NCBI GenBank assembly: GCA_023386815.1
Contig: JAEWIZ010000002.1
Location: 62,001 to 126,000, forward strand
Length of the DNA stretch: 64,000 bases
From: Bacillota bacterium
GTDB taxonomy: Bacteria > Bacillota > Clostridia > Lachnospirales > Lachnospiraceae
Direction of reading: 5' to 3'
This document shows positions 8,438 to 16,618 of this stretch, one piece after another; position 1 is the stretch's first letter, and the number at the start of each line of letters is the position of its first letter. A program made the position numbers and the translations under genes. The notes beneath the pieces were generated by a model. That model was not told the origin of the DNA, made no database searches, and saw only the letters and a program-made list of their open reading frames with translations.

Positions 8438-10108
8438 CTAGAAAAGTCCTGTAATCATTCCATCCTCATCCACATCAATACCTTCGGCAGCCGGCACCTT
8501 GGGCAGCCCCGGCATGGTCATTACAGTTCCTGTAATTGCCACAACAAAGCCGGCACCCGCTGATACGTAGACCTCACGGATATTGATACTAAATCCGGTA
8601 GGTCTTCCAAGTTTCGTTGCATCATCAGATAAGGAATATTGATTCTTAGCCATGCAGATTGGAAGTTCTTTGAAGCCAAGACCCTCAATTGTCTTTATGG
8701 AGCTTTCTGCTGACGGATCATAGGTAACACTATCCGCACCGTAGATCTCCTTTGCAATAGTCTCAATCTTTTCTTTAATGGATAATTTCACATCATACAG
8801 AGGCTTATAATTACTTTCCTTTGTTTCCATTGTAGATATAACCTTTTTGGCTAGATCAAGGCCGCCTTCTCCTCCCTTTTCCCATACCTCACAAAGAGAA
8901 AATTCACAATTACGATTTTCACAGAATTCCTTTACATAGTCTAATTCCGCATCCGTATCTGTTACAAAGCGGTTCAGGCTTACAACCACCGGAACACCGA
9001 ATTTCTGCAGGTTTTCTATATGCTTTTCCAGATTCACAATACCAAGCTTTAATGCCTCAAGATTTTCCTTTGATAATTCTGTCTTTGGCACCCCGCCATT
9101 ATACTTTAATGCTCTTATCGTTGCTACCAAAACGATGGCATCCGGTTTTAGGCCTGCAATCCTACACTTGATATCTAGGAACTTTTCAGCACCCAGATCA
9201 GCTCCAAAGCCTGCTTCTGTCACTACCACATCAGCTAATTTTAAGGCTGTTTTCGTAGCTCTTACACTGTTGCAACCATGTGCAATATTGGCAAAGGGGC
9301 CTCCATGAATGATGGCTGGTGTATTTTCCAGTGTCTGTATCAGGTTTGGCTTTAAGGCATCCTTCAACAGAGCCGCCATAGCACCTACTGCCTTCAATTG
9401 GCTTGCAGTTACCGGTTGTCCATCATAGGTGTATGCCACAACGATTCGCCCGATTCTATCCTTTAAGTCCTTCATATCCTCTGCTAAGCATAGGACTGCC
9501 ATAATTTCAGACGCAACCGTAATAATGAAATGATCCTCCCTTACTACCCCATCTGCTTTGCGACCAAGGCCTACTACAATATTTCGAAGGACACGATCAT
9601 TCATGTCCACACAACGCTTCCATACAATCTGATTTGTATCAATCTTTAAGGAATTTCCTTGCTGAATATGATTATCAAGCATTGCTGCAAGCAGATTATT
9701 TGCTGATGTGATGGCGTGAAAATCACCGGTGAAATGCAGATTCAAATCCTCCATCGGAACAACCTGTGCATAGCCACCCCCTGCTGCCCCACCTTTAATA
9801 CCAAAGCAAGGTCCTAGCGATGGCTCTCGAAGCGCAATTACCGATTTTACATTCATTAAGCCTAATGCCTGACCAAGACCAACCGTCGTGGTTGTCTTTC
9901 CTTCACCGGCTGGCGTCGGATTAATAGCAGTTACCAGAACCAGCTTTCCATCTTTATTGTTTTTTACTTTTTCCCATAATTCATCGGAAAGCTTAGATTT
10001 GTATTTTCCATAGAACTCCAAGTCATCTTCTGAAATGTCAAGCTGTGCTGCTACCTCCCTAATATGCTTAAGTTTAGCTTCCTGAGCAATTTGAATATCT
10101 GATTTCAT
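8438..10108 (-). CDS. fhs: Formate--tetrahydrofolate ligase
   Basis: The enzyme joins formate to tetrahydrofolate using ATP, giving 10-formyl-THF, and is the entry to one-carbon metabolism and the methyl branch of acetogenesis. The 556-residue length is normal for the family. Diagnostic segments are the nucleotide-binding loop [18 protein letters not shown] near residue 65, [22 protein letters not shown] near 95, and the C-terminal [26 protein letters not shown] lies seven bases before the ATG. It stands alone with its own promoter and terminator. No other Wood-Ljungdahl gene is adjacent, so a housekeeping role in purine and methionine supply is sufficient explanation. Confidence 0.98.
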   Translation of the reverse strand: MKSDIQIAQEAKLKHIREVAAQLDISEDDLEFYGKYKSKLSDELWEKVKNNKDGKLVLVTAINPTPAGEGKTTTTVGLGQALGLMNVKSVIALREPSLGPCFGIKGGAAGGGYAQVVPMEDLNLHFTGDFHAITSANNLLAAMLDNHIQQGNSLKIDTNQIVWKRCVDMNDRVLRNIVVGLGRKADGVVREDHFIITVASEIMAVLCLAEDMKDLKDRIGRIVVAYTYDGQPVTASQLKAVGAMAALLKDALKPNLIQTLENTPAIIHGGPFANIAHGCNSVRATKTALKLADVVVTEAGFGADLGAEKFLDIKCRIAGLKPDAIVLVATIRALKYNGGVPKTELSKENLEALKLGIVNLEKHIENLQKFGVPVVVSLNRFVTDTDAELDYVKEFCENRNCEFSLCEVWEKGGEGGLDLAKKVISTMETKESNYKPLYDVKLSIKEKIETIAKEIYGADSVTYDPSAESSIKTIEGLGFKELPICMAKNQYSLSDDATKLGRPTGFSINIREVYVSAGAGFVVAITGTVMTMPGLPKVPAAEGIDVDEDGMITGLF

Positions 10109-10140
10109 TCATGCGCCGCCTTTCACAATCAATTTGTTAT

Positions 10141-10169
10141 ATTATACAAATTAGTTTCCCTTTTTACAA
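10141..10169 (-). promoter_or_regulatory. fhs promoter (sigma-A type)
   Basis: On the minus strand, TTGTAA (10164-10169) and TATAAT (10141-10146) are separated by exactly 17 bases. This leaves a leader of about 25 bases, too short for a riboswitch. The rest of the divergent region up to 10535 is AT-rich, and I could not place a convincing promoter for the HAD gene there. Confidence 0.75.
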
Positions 10170-10535
10170 GTTAAATATTACCAATTGAGTTCGAGAAAAA
10201 AACCAAACAATCCACTTTTGTCTAAATTAATATCTGTAACTTTCCTGTTTAGTTTGACGAATAAAGACATCTGTATGCGCCTTGCGAATAGGATATAGTT
10301 TCATTGTTAAATATGCGTCATAAATGCTATTTTTCGACGAATATTCTAAAAATACTCTTGCTTTGTGCAATATAATAAGTATATACTATGCTTAACATTT
10401 TATGATTTATGATTTTTACTAATAAAACAATCATATAACACTAATAACTGAATTATATAATAGAAAGCTGTTATCTAACCCCAGGCTTTCTTCTAATACT
10501 TATCATGAATTTGCCAGTAGGAAAGGGTGTTCTCA

Positions 10536-11180
10536 ATGAAATATAATACCGTGATTTTTGACTTGGATGGAACTTTATTAAATACACTTGATGACCTTAG
10601 AGATAGCTTGAATGAAATTTTGATAAAGAACAGTTATCTTCCCCAAACACTGGAAGATGTGAGACGCTTTGTAGGCAACGGTGTATGGAATCTCGTTCGC
10701 AGATCACTTCCAAGCAGTTGTTCAGATCTGGAAGTTACGAAAATCATGGAAGAATTCAAGATTCATTACAAAAAGAATATGCAGAATAAAACAAGACCCT
10801 ACAATGGTATTATTGAGCTTCTACTTGATCTCAATCGCTTTAATTATAAGGTAGCTATTGTATCAAATAAATATGATGCAGCTGTGAAAGAATTAGCTCA
10901 TACCTATTTTGGTAATCTGATTCCTGTTGCCATTGGTGAAACAACAGAAATTAAAAGAAAGCCAGCACCGGATAGCATCTTTACTGCTGTGCGTGAGTTA
11001 GACTCCTCCTTGGAATCAACTGTTTTGGTGGGAGATTCAGAGACTGACGTCCAAACTGCTAAAAACGCCGGTATTCCTTGCATTGGTGTAACCTGGGGCT
11101 TCCGTTGCCGTGAAGTTTTAAGGGAGGAAGGCGCAGATTATCTGATCGATACTCCAAGAGAATTGCTAACCTTAATTTAA
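10536..11180 (+). CDS. HAD-superfamily phosphatase, phosphoglycolate phosphatase-like
   Basis: The 214-residue protein has the HAD catalytic motif I FDLDGTLLNT at its N-terminus, motif II VSNK near residue 110, a conserved Lys in KRKPAPD, and the motif III acidic pair in LVGDSETDVQTA. A helical cap lies between motifs I and II, as in Gph/PpaX enzymes that dephosphorylate phosphoglycolate or pyrophosphate. The substrate cannot be fixed from sequence. The longest frame begins with GTG at 10527, but AGGAAAGG sits nine bases before the ATG at 10536, which I take as the start. It is monocistronic and convergent with the ArsA operon. Confidence 0.88.
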   Translation: MKYNTVIFDLDGTLLNTLDDLRDSLNEILIKNSYLPQTLEDVRRFVGNGVWNLVRRSLPSSCSDLEVTKIMEEFKIHYKKNMQNKTRPYNGIIELLLDLNRFNYKVAIVSNKYDAAVKELAHTYFGNLIPVAIGETTEIKRKPAPDSIFTAVRELDSSLESTVLVGDSETDVQTAKNAGIPCIGVTWGFRCREVLREEGADYLIDTPRELLTLI

Positions 11181-11193
11181 TTCTTAAAAATAT

Positions 11194-11241
11194 AAATACA
11201 GTACTAAAATTTCAGCTTCCTTCTTTTCTAGTACTGTATTT
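11194..11241. terminator. Bidirectional terminator between the HAD gene and the ArsA operon
   Basis: A 13-bp perfect stem, AAATACAGTACTA with TAGTACTGTATTT, closes a 22-base loop between two convergent stops. A and T runs on both flanks suit termination in both directions. Confidence 0.75.
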
Positions 11242-11255
11242 ATTATTTATCATCT

Positions 11256-12425
11256 TTAATAATTCTTCTGAAAAACTATGACTAAATACCCCTCCTCAAA
11301 TTGAGCTCCTTCAATCTCGCAATTCACAAATTCTTTTGGTACCATAAAATGTCTTGTTTCATTTTTCATAGACAGTATGATTTCGTTTCCATTTTGTCTT
11401 AAATCCAGTTCGTTCTTTGATGCAAAGGGAAGTAGAATCCGCATCGCTTGGTAATCCTCCTTTTGGATTAACTCAAAGCTTTCTCGTTGAAATAATACCT
11501 TAGAAACATCTACATCTTTGAATACATCTCCCGCAACATCCGACAGGATAGGAATCGAGCGTAGTTCCATCTTCTGCAATTCCAGATAGAACTTTGGAAC
11601 ATCCAAAAAGCTTTCCTTGATCTCATCTATCCCTTCCTTCTGCATTACCATCCACTTACTAAAATATCCTTGCATTGCGTAGTTTGGATAGATTCGATTT
11701 ACAATAATAGCATCCACATTATAATTATATAAATGCAGGCAAGTAAAATTTCGTTTCGATTCTTGTATTACTATTTTCTCTGGTGTAGTTACGATACGAA
11801 GGCTAAGCACCTGCTTATTTAACATTAATTCCTGTAAACGCTCCATTTTTTTCATAACATACTCTATATCATCAAAAACAGAATCCTCCGGCATCGGTAT
11901 TTTTAATAATTTCTCAACTGCAGGGCCGGCCAGTTTCGCCCCTTTTCTTTTGATTGGAAGAACCTTTTCAATAAAATCACATAACATCTGCGGGTATTTT
12001 AGTAGTGAAAGCGTCTCTCCCGTTGGTGCACAGTCAACGACTATTACATCATAATGCCTTTGTTCGTAATAATCGAGAATTTTAAATAGTGAAAACAACT
12101 CTTCCAGCCCTGGAAATACCAGAAGTTCTTCTATTTCTATTCCTCCTTCCCCTTTCAAAGTCAGCATTTGTTTCATATAGTTTTTCATATGCCCCCAGCT
12201 TTTTTCACTTTCATATACTACGTCAATCTCCATAGCATCCAAGTTTTCAACGATTCGAATCGGTTCCTTCCCAAGTCTAACTTCAAGGCAATCGCCCAAG
12301 CTGTGTGCCATATCCGTACTCATAATTAAAACTTTTTTTGCTTCTGCAGCTAATTTCAGTGCACATGCAGCTGCTATGCTCGTCTTTCCTACTCCACCCT
12401 TACCAGTATATAATATTACTCGCAT
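11256..12425 (-). CDS. ArsA/GET3-family ATPase with C-terminal Hsp20-like domain (second copy)
   Basis: The 389-residue product has the deviant Walker A GKGGVGKTSIAAA at residues 7-19, STDMAHSLGD (switch I region) and DCAPTGETLSLL (the ArsA family signature). The last 70 or so residues look like the alpha-crystallin-like domain found at the end of bacterial ArsA homologues. Family members dimerise around ATP to move arsenite or tail-anchored proteins. No arsB, arsD or arsR is nearby, and metal-binding Cys clusters are not obvious, so arsenite export is unlikely. GGAGGAGG precedes the ATG at 12425, and I prefer this to the longer frame from 12443. It is the last gene of a three-gene unit and a paralogue of the gene at 12681-13859. 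Confidence 0.85.
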   Translation of the reverse strand: MRVILYTGKGGVGKTSIAAACALKLAAEAKKVLIMSTDMAHSLGDCLEVRLGKEPIRIVENLDAMEIDVVYESEKSWGHMKNYMKQMLTLKGEGGIEIEELLVFPGLEELFSLFKILDYYEQRHYDVIVVDCAPTGETLSLLKYPQMLCDFIEKVLPIKRKGAKLAGPAVEKLLKIPMPEDSVFDDIEYVMKKMERLQELMLNKQVLSLRIVTTPEKIVIQESKRNFTCLHLYNYNVDAIIVNRIYPNYAMQGYFSKWMVMQKEGIDEIKESFLDVPKFYLELQKMELRSIPILSDVAGDVFKDVDVSKVLFQRESFELIQKEDYQAMRILLPFASKNELDLRQNGNEIILSMKNETRHFMVPKEFVNCEIEGAQFEEGYLVIVFQKNY

Positions 12426-12439
12426 ATTCCTCCTCCACT

Positions 12440-12688
12440 TCAATCAATCGTAACCTTTTTTGTCCGATTTCCTTTTCTATTCTCCTGATGTTTACTTTTA
12501 GCTTCCGCAGCTTCACCTTCCTCTTGCTTCTGCTTCATCATTTCCTTCGTAAATTCCAGAAAAATCGCCATCAATTCCTGTTCAATCACTTCAAAATGTT
12601 CTGCTATACTCTCCGGAAAAAGCGCCTGTATCGCCTTTCTCTGATACATTTTTGCTTCAGTAATACGATCTATGATTGTTCTATTCAT
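12440..12688 (-). CDS. Small helical protein encoded between two ArsA-like ATPases
   Basis: I do not recognise this 82-residue protein. The first 50 residues (MNRTIIDRITEAK, then YQRKAIQALFPESIAEHF) look helical. Residues of about 50-80 are Lys/Glu/Gln-rich with charge clusters, suggesting a flexible or coiled tail. There is no signal peptide or membrane segment. AAAGGAGA lies eight bases before the ATG at 12688, which supersedes a longer frame from 12709. The start overlaps the stop of the upstream ATPase by eight bases, and the downstream ATPase begins 14 bases after its stop. The three are therefore almost certainly co-translated. It may be a partner or adaptor of the two ATPases (inference). 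Confidence 0.7.
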   Translation of the reverse strand: MNRTIIDRITEAKMYQRKAIQALFPESIAEHFEVIEQELMAIFLEFTKEMMKQKQEEGEAAEAKSKHQENRKGNRTKKVTID

Positions 12689-13859
12689 GAGAAGAATCTC
12701 CTTTTTCAAACTGAATTTTTAAAATACTCTCCTCCATCTTCGCTTCTGTCACACGATAAGTTCTTAGCACATTTGGAAGTGGAATATTTCGTTTAAAATT
12801 ATTAATCTTAATAATGATATCACTTTCGGACTGATATAAATCCACCTTAGATTTGTCAACAAAAGGTAGTGAAATCCTCATAAGATATCCCTTGCTGTTT
12901 TGTTCAAAGCTTTCTCTTTGCGTAATGATCTTTGCATCAAAAATGTCCTCACTGGTAAGTGCATCTTTACATATCCTTCCTACCGCTTTCCTTCCACGCA
13001 GTTCTTCGTCATACCAGGGGATCTCATAGATCGGTATGGCTGCAAAGCTTTCAAACAATTGCTCCTTATATTTTTTCTGGATAATTAACCATTCATCAAA
13101 AAACGGATTATCAATGTTACTAGGAAGGATTCGATTAATATAAAGCCCATCCACATTAAAGTTGTATAGATTCATATACATATAATTCCGCTTTGTTTCC
13201 TCTACTACCATCTTTTCCGGTACTGTAACGAGCCTGATACTTGTTGTTTCCCTGTTTTTAAGCAGTTCCTGCAACTGAAAAAGCTTTAGGTACATCTTTT
13301 CGATATCATTCATAGCTGCTTTATTTGGAAGCTCAACTTTATAAAGTTGCTTCGCAATAGGAGACAAAATCCTTACTGCAAATTTCCCTATCGGAAACAA
13401 CTTTTCCATATACCAGGAAAGTAGCTCTGGAAATTTCAATAGAGATAGTGTTTCACCGGTCGGAGCACAATCAACCATCATTCTTTCATAAACTCCTTCC
13501 TGATAAATCTCGTTGATTTTTAAAAGTGCAAAGAGCTCCTCCATTCCCGGGAGCATTCCGAAGTCTTCCAAAGCTCTGCTATCACCTTGAGGAATTAATT
13601 TGCTAAGACTAAGCATCATATCCTTAAAATCATTCTCCATCACATACTCTGGATCAATTTCATAAACATCCAGGTTTTCCATAACTTCCTTTGGAACTTT
13701 GCCAAAGGAAACCTCGAATAAATCTCCTAAATTATGTGCCATATCCGTACTTAGTAAAAGTGTCCGTTTTCCTTCTTCAGCACTCTTTATAGCATGTGCT
13801 GCTGCAATGCTGGTCTTTCCGACACCGCCTTTGCCCGTAAAAATGAAAATCCGTTTCAT
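12681..13859 (-). CDS. ArsA/GET3-family ATPase with C-terminal Hsp20-like domain (first copy)
   Basis: The 392-residue protein carries GKGGVGKTSIAAA near residue 8, STDMAHNLGDLF, and DCAPTGETLSLLKFPEL. Its C-terminal stretch of about 75 residues (from LPFVDKSKVDLYQSE) resembles the Hsp20-like domain of bacterial ArsA proteins. It matches the downstream paralogue along its whole length, so the two may form a heterodimer replacing the fused A1-A2 halves of classical ArsA. GGGAGG precedes the ATG by five bases. The promoter region contains the same palindromic operator found at the neighbouring marR promoter, implying control by that repressor. The cargo is unknown; membrane-protein targeting or protein folding are possibilities. 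Confidence 0.85.
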   Translation of the reverse strand: MKRIFIFTGKGGVGKTSIAAAHAIKSAEEGKRTLLLSTDMAHNLGDLFEVSFGKVPKEVMENLDVYEIDPEYVMENDFKDMMLSLSKLIPQGDSRALEDFGMLPGMEELFALLKINEIYQEGVYERMMVDCAPTGETLSLLKFPELLSWYMEKLFPIGKFAVRILSPIAKQLYKVELPNKAAMNDIEKMYLKLFQLQELLKNRETTSIRLVTVPEKMVVEETKRNYMYMNLYNFNVDGLYINRILPSNIDNPFFDEWLIIQKKYKEQLFESFAAIPIYEIPWYDEELRGRKAVGRICKDALTSEDIFDAKIITQRESFEQNSKGYLMRISLPFVDKSKVDLYQSESDIIIKINNFKRNIPLPNVLRTYRVTEAKMEESILKIQFEKGDSSHE

Positions 13860-13908
13860 GATATCCTCCCAATCAATATTTATTTCAAATCATATACTTC
13901 TTAGCTCG

Positions 13909-13931
13909 AATACTTCTATCTCCGAAGTATT
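13909..13931 (-). promoter_or_regulatory. MarR-type operator upstream of the ArsA operon
   Basis: Inverted repeat AATACTTC-N7-GAAGTATT. The same design, WTAMTTC-N7-GAAGTAW, occurs twice at the marR promoter (14499-14541). A degenerate copy sits 16 bases away (ATACTTC at 13894-13900). A plausible minus-strand promoter, TTTACA then AATACT 17 bases later, would place its -10 on this operator. Binding by the MarR protein is inferred. Confidence 0.7.
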
Positions 13932-13942
13932 TGTTGTTTTTT

Positions 13943-13968
13943 TAGGAATGTAAACTTTTACATTCCTA
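13943..13968. promoter_or_regulatory. Perfect 26-base palindrome between marR and the ArsA operon
   Basis: The arms TAGGAATGTAAA and TTTACATTCCTA flank a two-base centre. On the minus strand it is followed by an A run rather than T, so it does not look like a terminator for marR. It contains the likely -35 of the ArsA promoter, which suggests an operator for a second regulator. Confidence 0.5.
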
Positions 13969-14000
13969 CATGCTTTTAAACCCGAATCTTTCATGACCTA

Positions 14001-14486
14001 CTAATTAATGGTTATTCTTACTATTTTTGACTTTTCTTTTTCCTGCTTCTTTTCTTCTCTCATAATATCGGATAGCTTACCTAGCATTTGAAACAGTAAT
14101 TCCATCTCTTGCGCAGTAAAGGATTCCACCACCTTTTTCGCATAATACATGAACTCCGCAATAACCGCATTCATCTGAGCGGAACCCTTTTCACCCATTC
14201 GGATAATAACAACTCTTTTATCCTGAGAATTTCTTTCCCTTACTACCAGTTCACGTTTTTCCATGCGATTGATTATTCCGGTTGCCGTATTTAACGGAAC
14301 ATTAATATAATCCGCTACCTGTGTCATGTTTGCCTCATTTTGTCGATATAAAAGCCATAAAATAAATAGTTCGTTCTTGGAACAATCCAGAAGAACATTT
14401 TGCCACATCTGCTCTGACATTAGATATCTTATATGATCTACATACTTAAATAGTTCTGATTCAAACTGCGTTTCTGTTATTTTCAT
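14001..14486 (-). CDS. MarR-family transcriptional regulator of the ArsA operon
   Basis: The 161-residue protein has the MarR winged-helix core: LFILWLLYRQNEANMTQVADYINVPLNTATGIINRMEKRELVVRE, with the wing at NSQDKRVVIIRMGEKG (segments quoted are about residues 43-105). The flanking helices are for dimerisation. AAAGGTGG lies five bases before the ATG at 14486, and the GTG at 14495 is unlikely. Its promoter has a strong TTGACA/TAGAAT pair with one palindromic operator between the boxes and another just past the -10, so it should repress itself. A third copy lies before the adjacent ATPase operon. The inducer is unknown. Confidence 0.9.
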   Translation of the reverse strand: MKITETQFESELFKYVDHIRYLMSEQMWQNVLLDCSKNELFILWLLYRQNEANMTQVADYINVPLNTATGIINRMEKRELVVRERNSQDKRVVIIRMGEKGSAQMNAVIAEFMYYAKKVVESFTAQEMELLFQMLGKLSDIMREEKKQEKEKSKIVRITIN

Positions 14487-14498
14487 GGCGCCCACCTT

Positions 14499-14519
14499 TT
14501 ACTTCTTCCTTCGAAGTAA
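14499..14519 (-). promoter_or_regulatory. MarR-type operator downstream of the marR -10 box
   Basis: TTACTTC-N7-GAAGTAA, a perfect seven-base dyad placed where transcription of marR should begin. It starts 22 bases from the next copy, two helical turns, so two dimers could bind on one DNA face. Confidence 0.75.
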
Positions 14520-14520
14520 T

Positions 14521-14541
14521 TTAATTCTACTCCCGAAGTAT
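14521..14541 (-). promoter_or_regulatory. MarR-type operator between the -35 and -10 boxes of marR
   Basis: TTAATTC-N7-GAAGTAT, one mismatch from the shared dyad. It occupies the spacer and -10 region of the marR promoter. Confidence 0.65.
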
Positions 14542-14552
14542 TGTGTTGTCAA
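14524..14552 (-). promoter_or_regulatory. marR promoter (sigma-A type)
   Basis: On the minus strand, TTGACA (14547-14552) is followed after exactly 17 bases by TAGAAT (14524-14529). Transcription would begin near 14517, inside an operator. Confidence 0.85.
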
Positions 14553-14569
14553 GTGATTTATCTGATTAA

Positions 14570-15439
14570 TTATCCATCATTTCCCAACAAATTTATTAAA
14601 ATATATCTTAAGTAGCGCTCAACAATGTTAATGTTTGAACACTGATAAAGCATTCTTGAGCCTACCACATCTTCTATTTCATTGAAAACCAATTCCCCTT
14701 GATTGTTGATTATAAAATCAATTCCAACTAAACCAAATTCAAACTGGTTAATTATTATCTGCACGAGCTCTCTTTCCTTCTGTGAGAGTTCATATAGCAT
14801 CACCCCTCCACCCAGGGAATAATTCGATTTAAAGCCTTCTTTCGCTGTTCTTAATACAGCTGCAACAATCTCTTTTCCAATAACATAAACCCTTAAATCC
14901 TGATTTTTATCTCCAACCTTGGGTTGAATCACAACGTCACTATGTCCTAATCCATTGATTATATTGTTGTTAGAAACCTCCCGGGGTTCCACCAGAAATA
15001 CCTGTTGCCCTCCATGTCCTTCTACGGATTTAATTACTGCTGGTTCTTGAATCTGTAATAAAGCCTCTTTGATCTGAGCATTTTGATAAAAGCTTGAGTC
15101 AACCATTGGTATACCGGTTTTTGCTAAGAACTGATAGGTTCTTGCCTTATCGTTGCAAATTTCGGAAACAAACGAATTATTATATACGATGATACCGAGC
15201 AGCTCTAGTTGTCTACTCAACAGAGGATAAATAGCACGATTGATGACAAAATCCGGATACTCTACCTCTTCCTTTTCATATTTGATAAACCATTGATTAT
15301 TCTTAATCCCAAATTCCATTTCCTCAACCAGTATAAGCTTGATTTCTATTCCAAGTTTGTTACCTTCCTGGATATACATACGAATATACTCATTGTTATA
15401 TATCGCTGCTTCACGATTATATATGATCCATGCCAGCAT
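14570..15439 (-). CDS. RimK-like ATP-grasp ligase (copy A)
   Basis: The 289-residue protein follows the ATP-grasp plan of RimK/LysX ligases: an N-terminal substrate domain, SEICNDKARTYQFLAKTGIPM near residue 95, the ATP-clamp Lys in AVIKSVEGHGGQQVF, and the metal-binding acidic residues in GLVGIDFIIN and LVFNEIEDVVGSRM. Such enzymes join an amino acid to a carboxylate through an acyl phosphate, modifying proteins or building peptides. AAAGGGTG precedes the ATG. The gene lies downstream of a paralogue of identical length, so the pair may work in sequence or on related substrates. No carrier protein or peptide precursor gene is adjacent, so the substrate is unknown. Confidence 0.8.
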   Translation of the reverse strand: MLAWIIYNREAAIYNNEYIRMYIQEGNKLGIEIKLILVEEMEFGIKNNQWFIKYEKEEVEYPDFVINRAIYPLLSRQLELLGIIVYNNSFVSEICNDKARTYQFLAKTGIPMVDSSFYQNAQIKEALLQIQEPAVIKSVEGHGGQQVFLVEPREVSNNNIINGLGHSDVVIQPKVGDKNQDLRVYVIGKEIVAAVLRTAKEGFKSNYSLGGGVMLYELSQKERELVQIIINQFEFGLVGIDFIINNQGELVFNEIEDVVGSRMLYQCSNINIVERYLRYILINLLGNDG

Positions 15440-15596
15440 AGAAACACCCTTTCTATATGATCCAATAAATACTTAAGTAGCTACGAGCCCTAATAGATTA
15501 GCAAATTCCATTTAGTTCCTGTCATGAGAACCAGCTCTTAATTCTCTTGTTCTTACTCTGGAAGTATAACAACTCCCGATGATTATATGCATCTAC

Positions 15597-16466
15597 TTAT
15601 GACACCCGATGCCTGATATAGGATATTATTTCATCTGCTACATTAATCCCGGTACAATCAAAGATATTTTTAAAATGTGCATTGGAATTAACCTCACATA
15701 CCAAAGCTTCACCCTGTTCTCCAAACAGCAAATCAACACCGGCAAAATCAAGACCAATCACTTTACAGCAGGACAGAGCCAGCTCGCATTGTTCCTTCGT
15801 TGGTTCATAGGGGAGCATACTTCCACCAATGGATACATTTGCACGAAAATCCCCGTTTTCTGAGTATCGGTACATACTTGCAACCACCCGGTCACCAACT
15901 ACCTGTAATCGAACATCTCTACCTCTACTGCTCTTAATAAATTTCTGAAAAATAACAGGTTTTGTTCCGCAATGCTGGAGCTGACAGATCAGCTCTTCTT
16001 CATTAGAGACCAGATATACCTGTTGTCCAAAGGATCCGAAGCTTTCCTTAACCACAAGCGGAAAGCCTAGGTTATCTCCTACTTTTTTTAGAAAATCGTA
16101 GTTTGTATATCCAACATTATCAAAGGTCATCGGTGCAATCATGGTTCTAGGCATCGGTAGCTGTGCACTCATTAATGCCAGATGGGTCTGTGCCTTATCA
16201 TCACAGATACCAATTGCTTTAGAGGAGTTGAACACCGAATATCCTAATTGCTCTAAATAATGTGCCAGCTTAACATCCTTATCCCAAAACAGAATAAAAT
16301 CTGCCTCAGCCTCATTTGTGCCGGCTGGAATATCAATCAATTGCTCAGCATTTGTCCTGAGCTGCAGCTCAATTCCTTGATACTTGGCCGCTGTAACCAG
16401 CCAAGCATGAATTTCTTTAAATTTATCCGAATTTAAAAATGCATTTACAACAAGAATACCTTTCAT
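15597..16466 (-). CDS. RimK-like ATP-grasp ligase (copy B)
   Basis: Also 289 residues from the ATG at 16466. The longer frame from 16526 lacks a ribosome-binding site, while GGTGGG precedes 16466. ATP-grasp features are AIGICDDKAQTHLALMSAQLPM near residue 90, FPLVVKESFGSFGQQVYLV (clamp Lys), SSRGRDVRLQVV, a Gly-rich loop SIGGSMLPYE, and the metal ligands in DFAGVDLLFG and LVCEVNSNAHF. The ending EVNSN is closer to classical RimK than copy A, which has NEIED. It reads toward copy A with 157 bases between them. Role unknown; a peptide or protein glutamylation-like ligation is the family expectation. Confidence 0.85.
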   Translation of the reverse strand: MKGILVVNAFLNSDKFKEIHAWLVTAAKYQGIELQLRTNAEQLIDIPAGTNEAEADFILFWDKDVKLAHYLEQLGYSVFNSSKAIGICDDKAQTHLALMSAQLPMPRTMIAPMTFDNVGYTNYDFLKKVGDNLGFPLVVKESFGSFGQQVYLVSNEEELICQLQHCGTKPVIFQKFIKSSRGRDVRLQVVGDRVVASMYRYSENGDFRANVSIGGSMLPYEPTKEQCELALSCCKVIGLDFAGVDLLFGEQGEALVCEVNSNAHFKNIFDCTGINVADEIISYIRHRVS

Positions 16467-16618
16467 ATGACCCACCAATCTGATAAATGCTTGTACCAAA
16501 TATACTCTTAAATGTATTAAAATCAACTAAGATATCATCATATTAATTATCCATCTGATCACTAGGATGTATTTCTTAATATAATAATTTCTTGTTGATT
16601 TTATAACACAATATGATC

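Noticed and set aside
10109..10535. Tetrahydrofolate riboswitch before fhs
   Set aside because: The promoter lies only about 25 bases from the fhs ribosome-binding site, leaving no room.
11256..13859. Arsenic resistance operon
   Set aside because: No arsB, arsC, arsD or ArsR-type regulator is present; the regulator is MarR-type.
15480..15596. A further copy of the MarR dyad before the ATP-grasp gene copy A
   Set aside because: Only one half-site (ATACTTC) is present; the partner half is missing at seven-base spacing.
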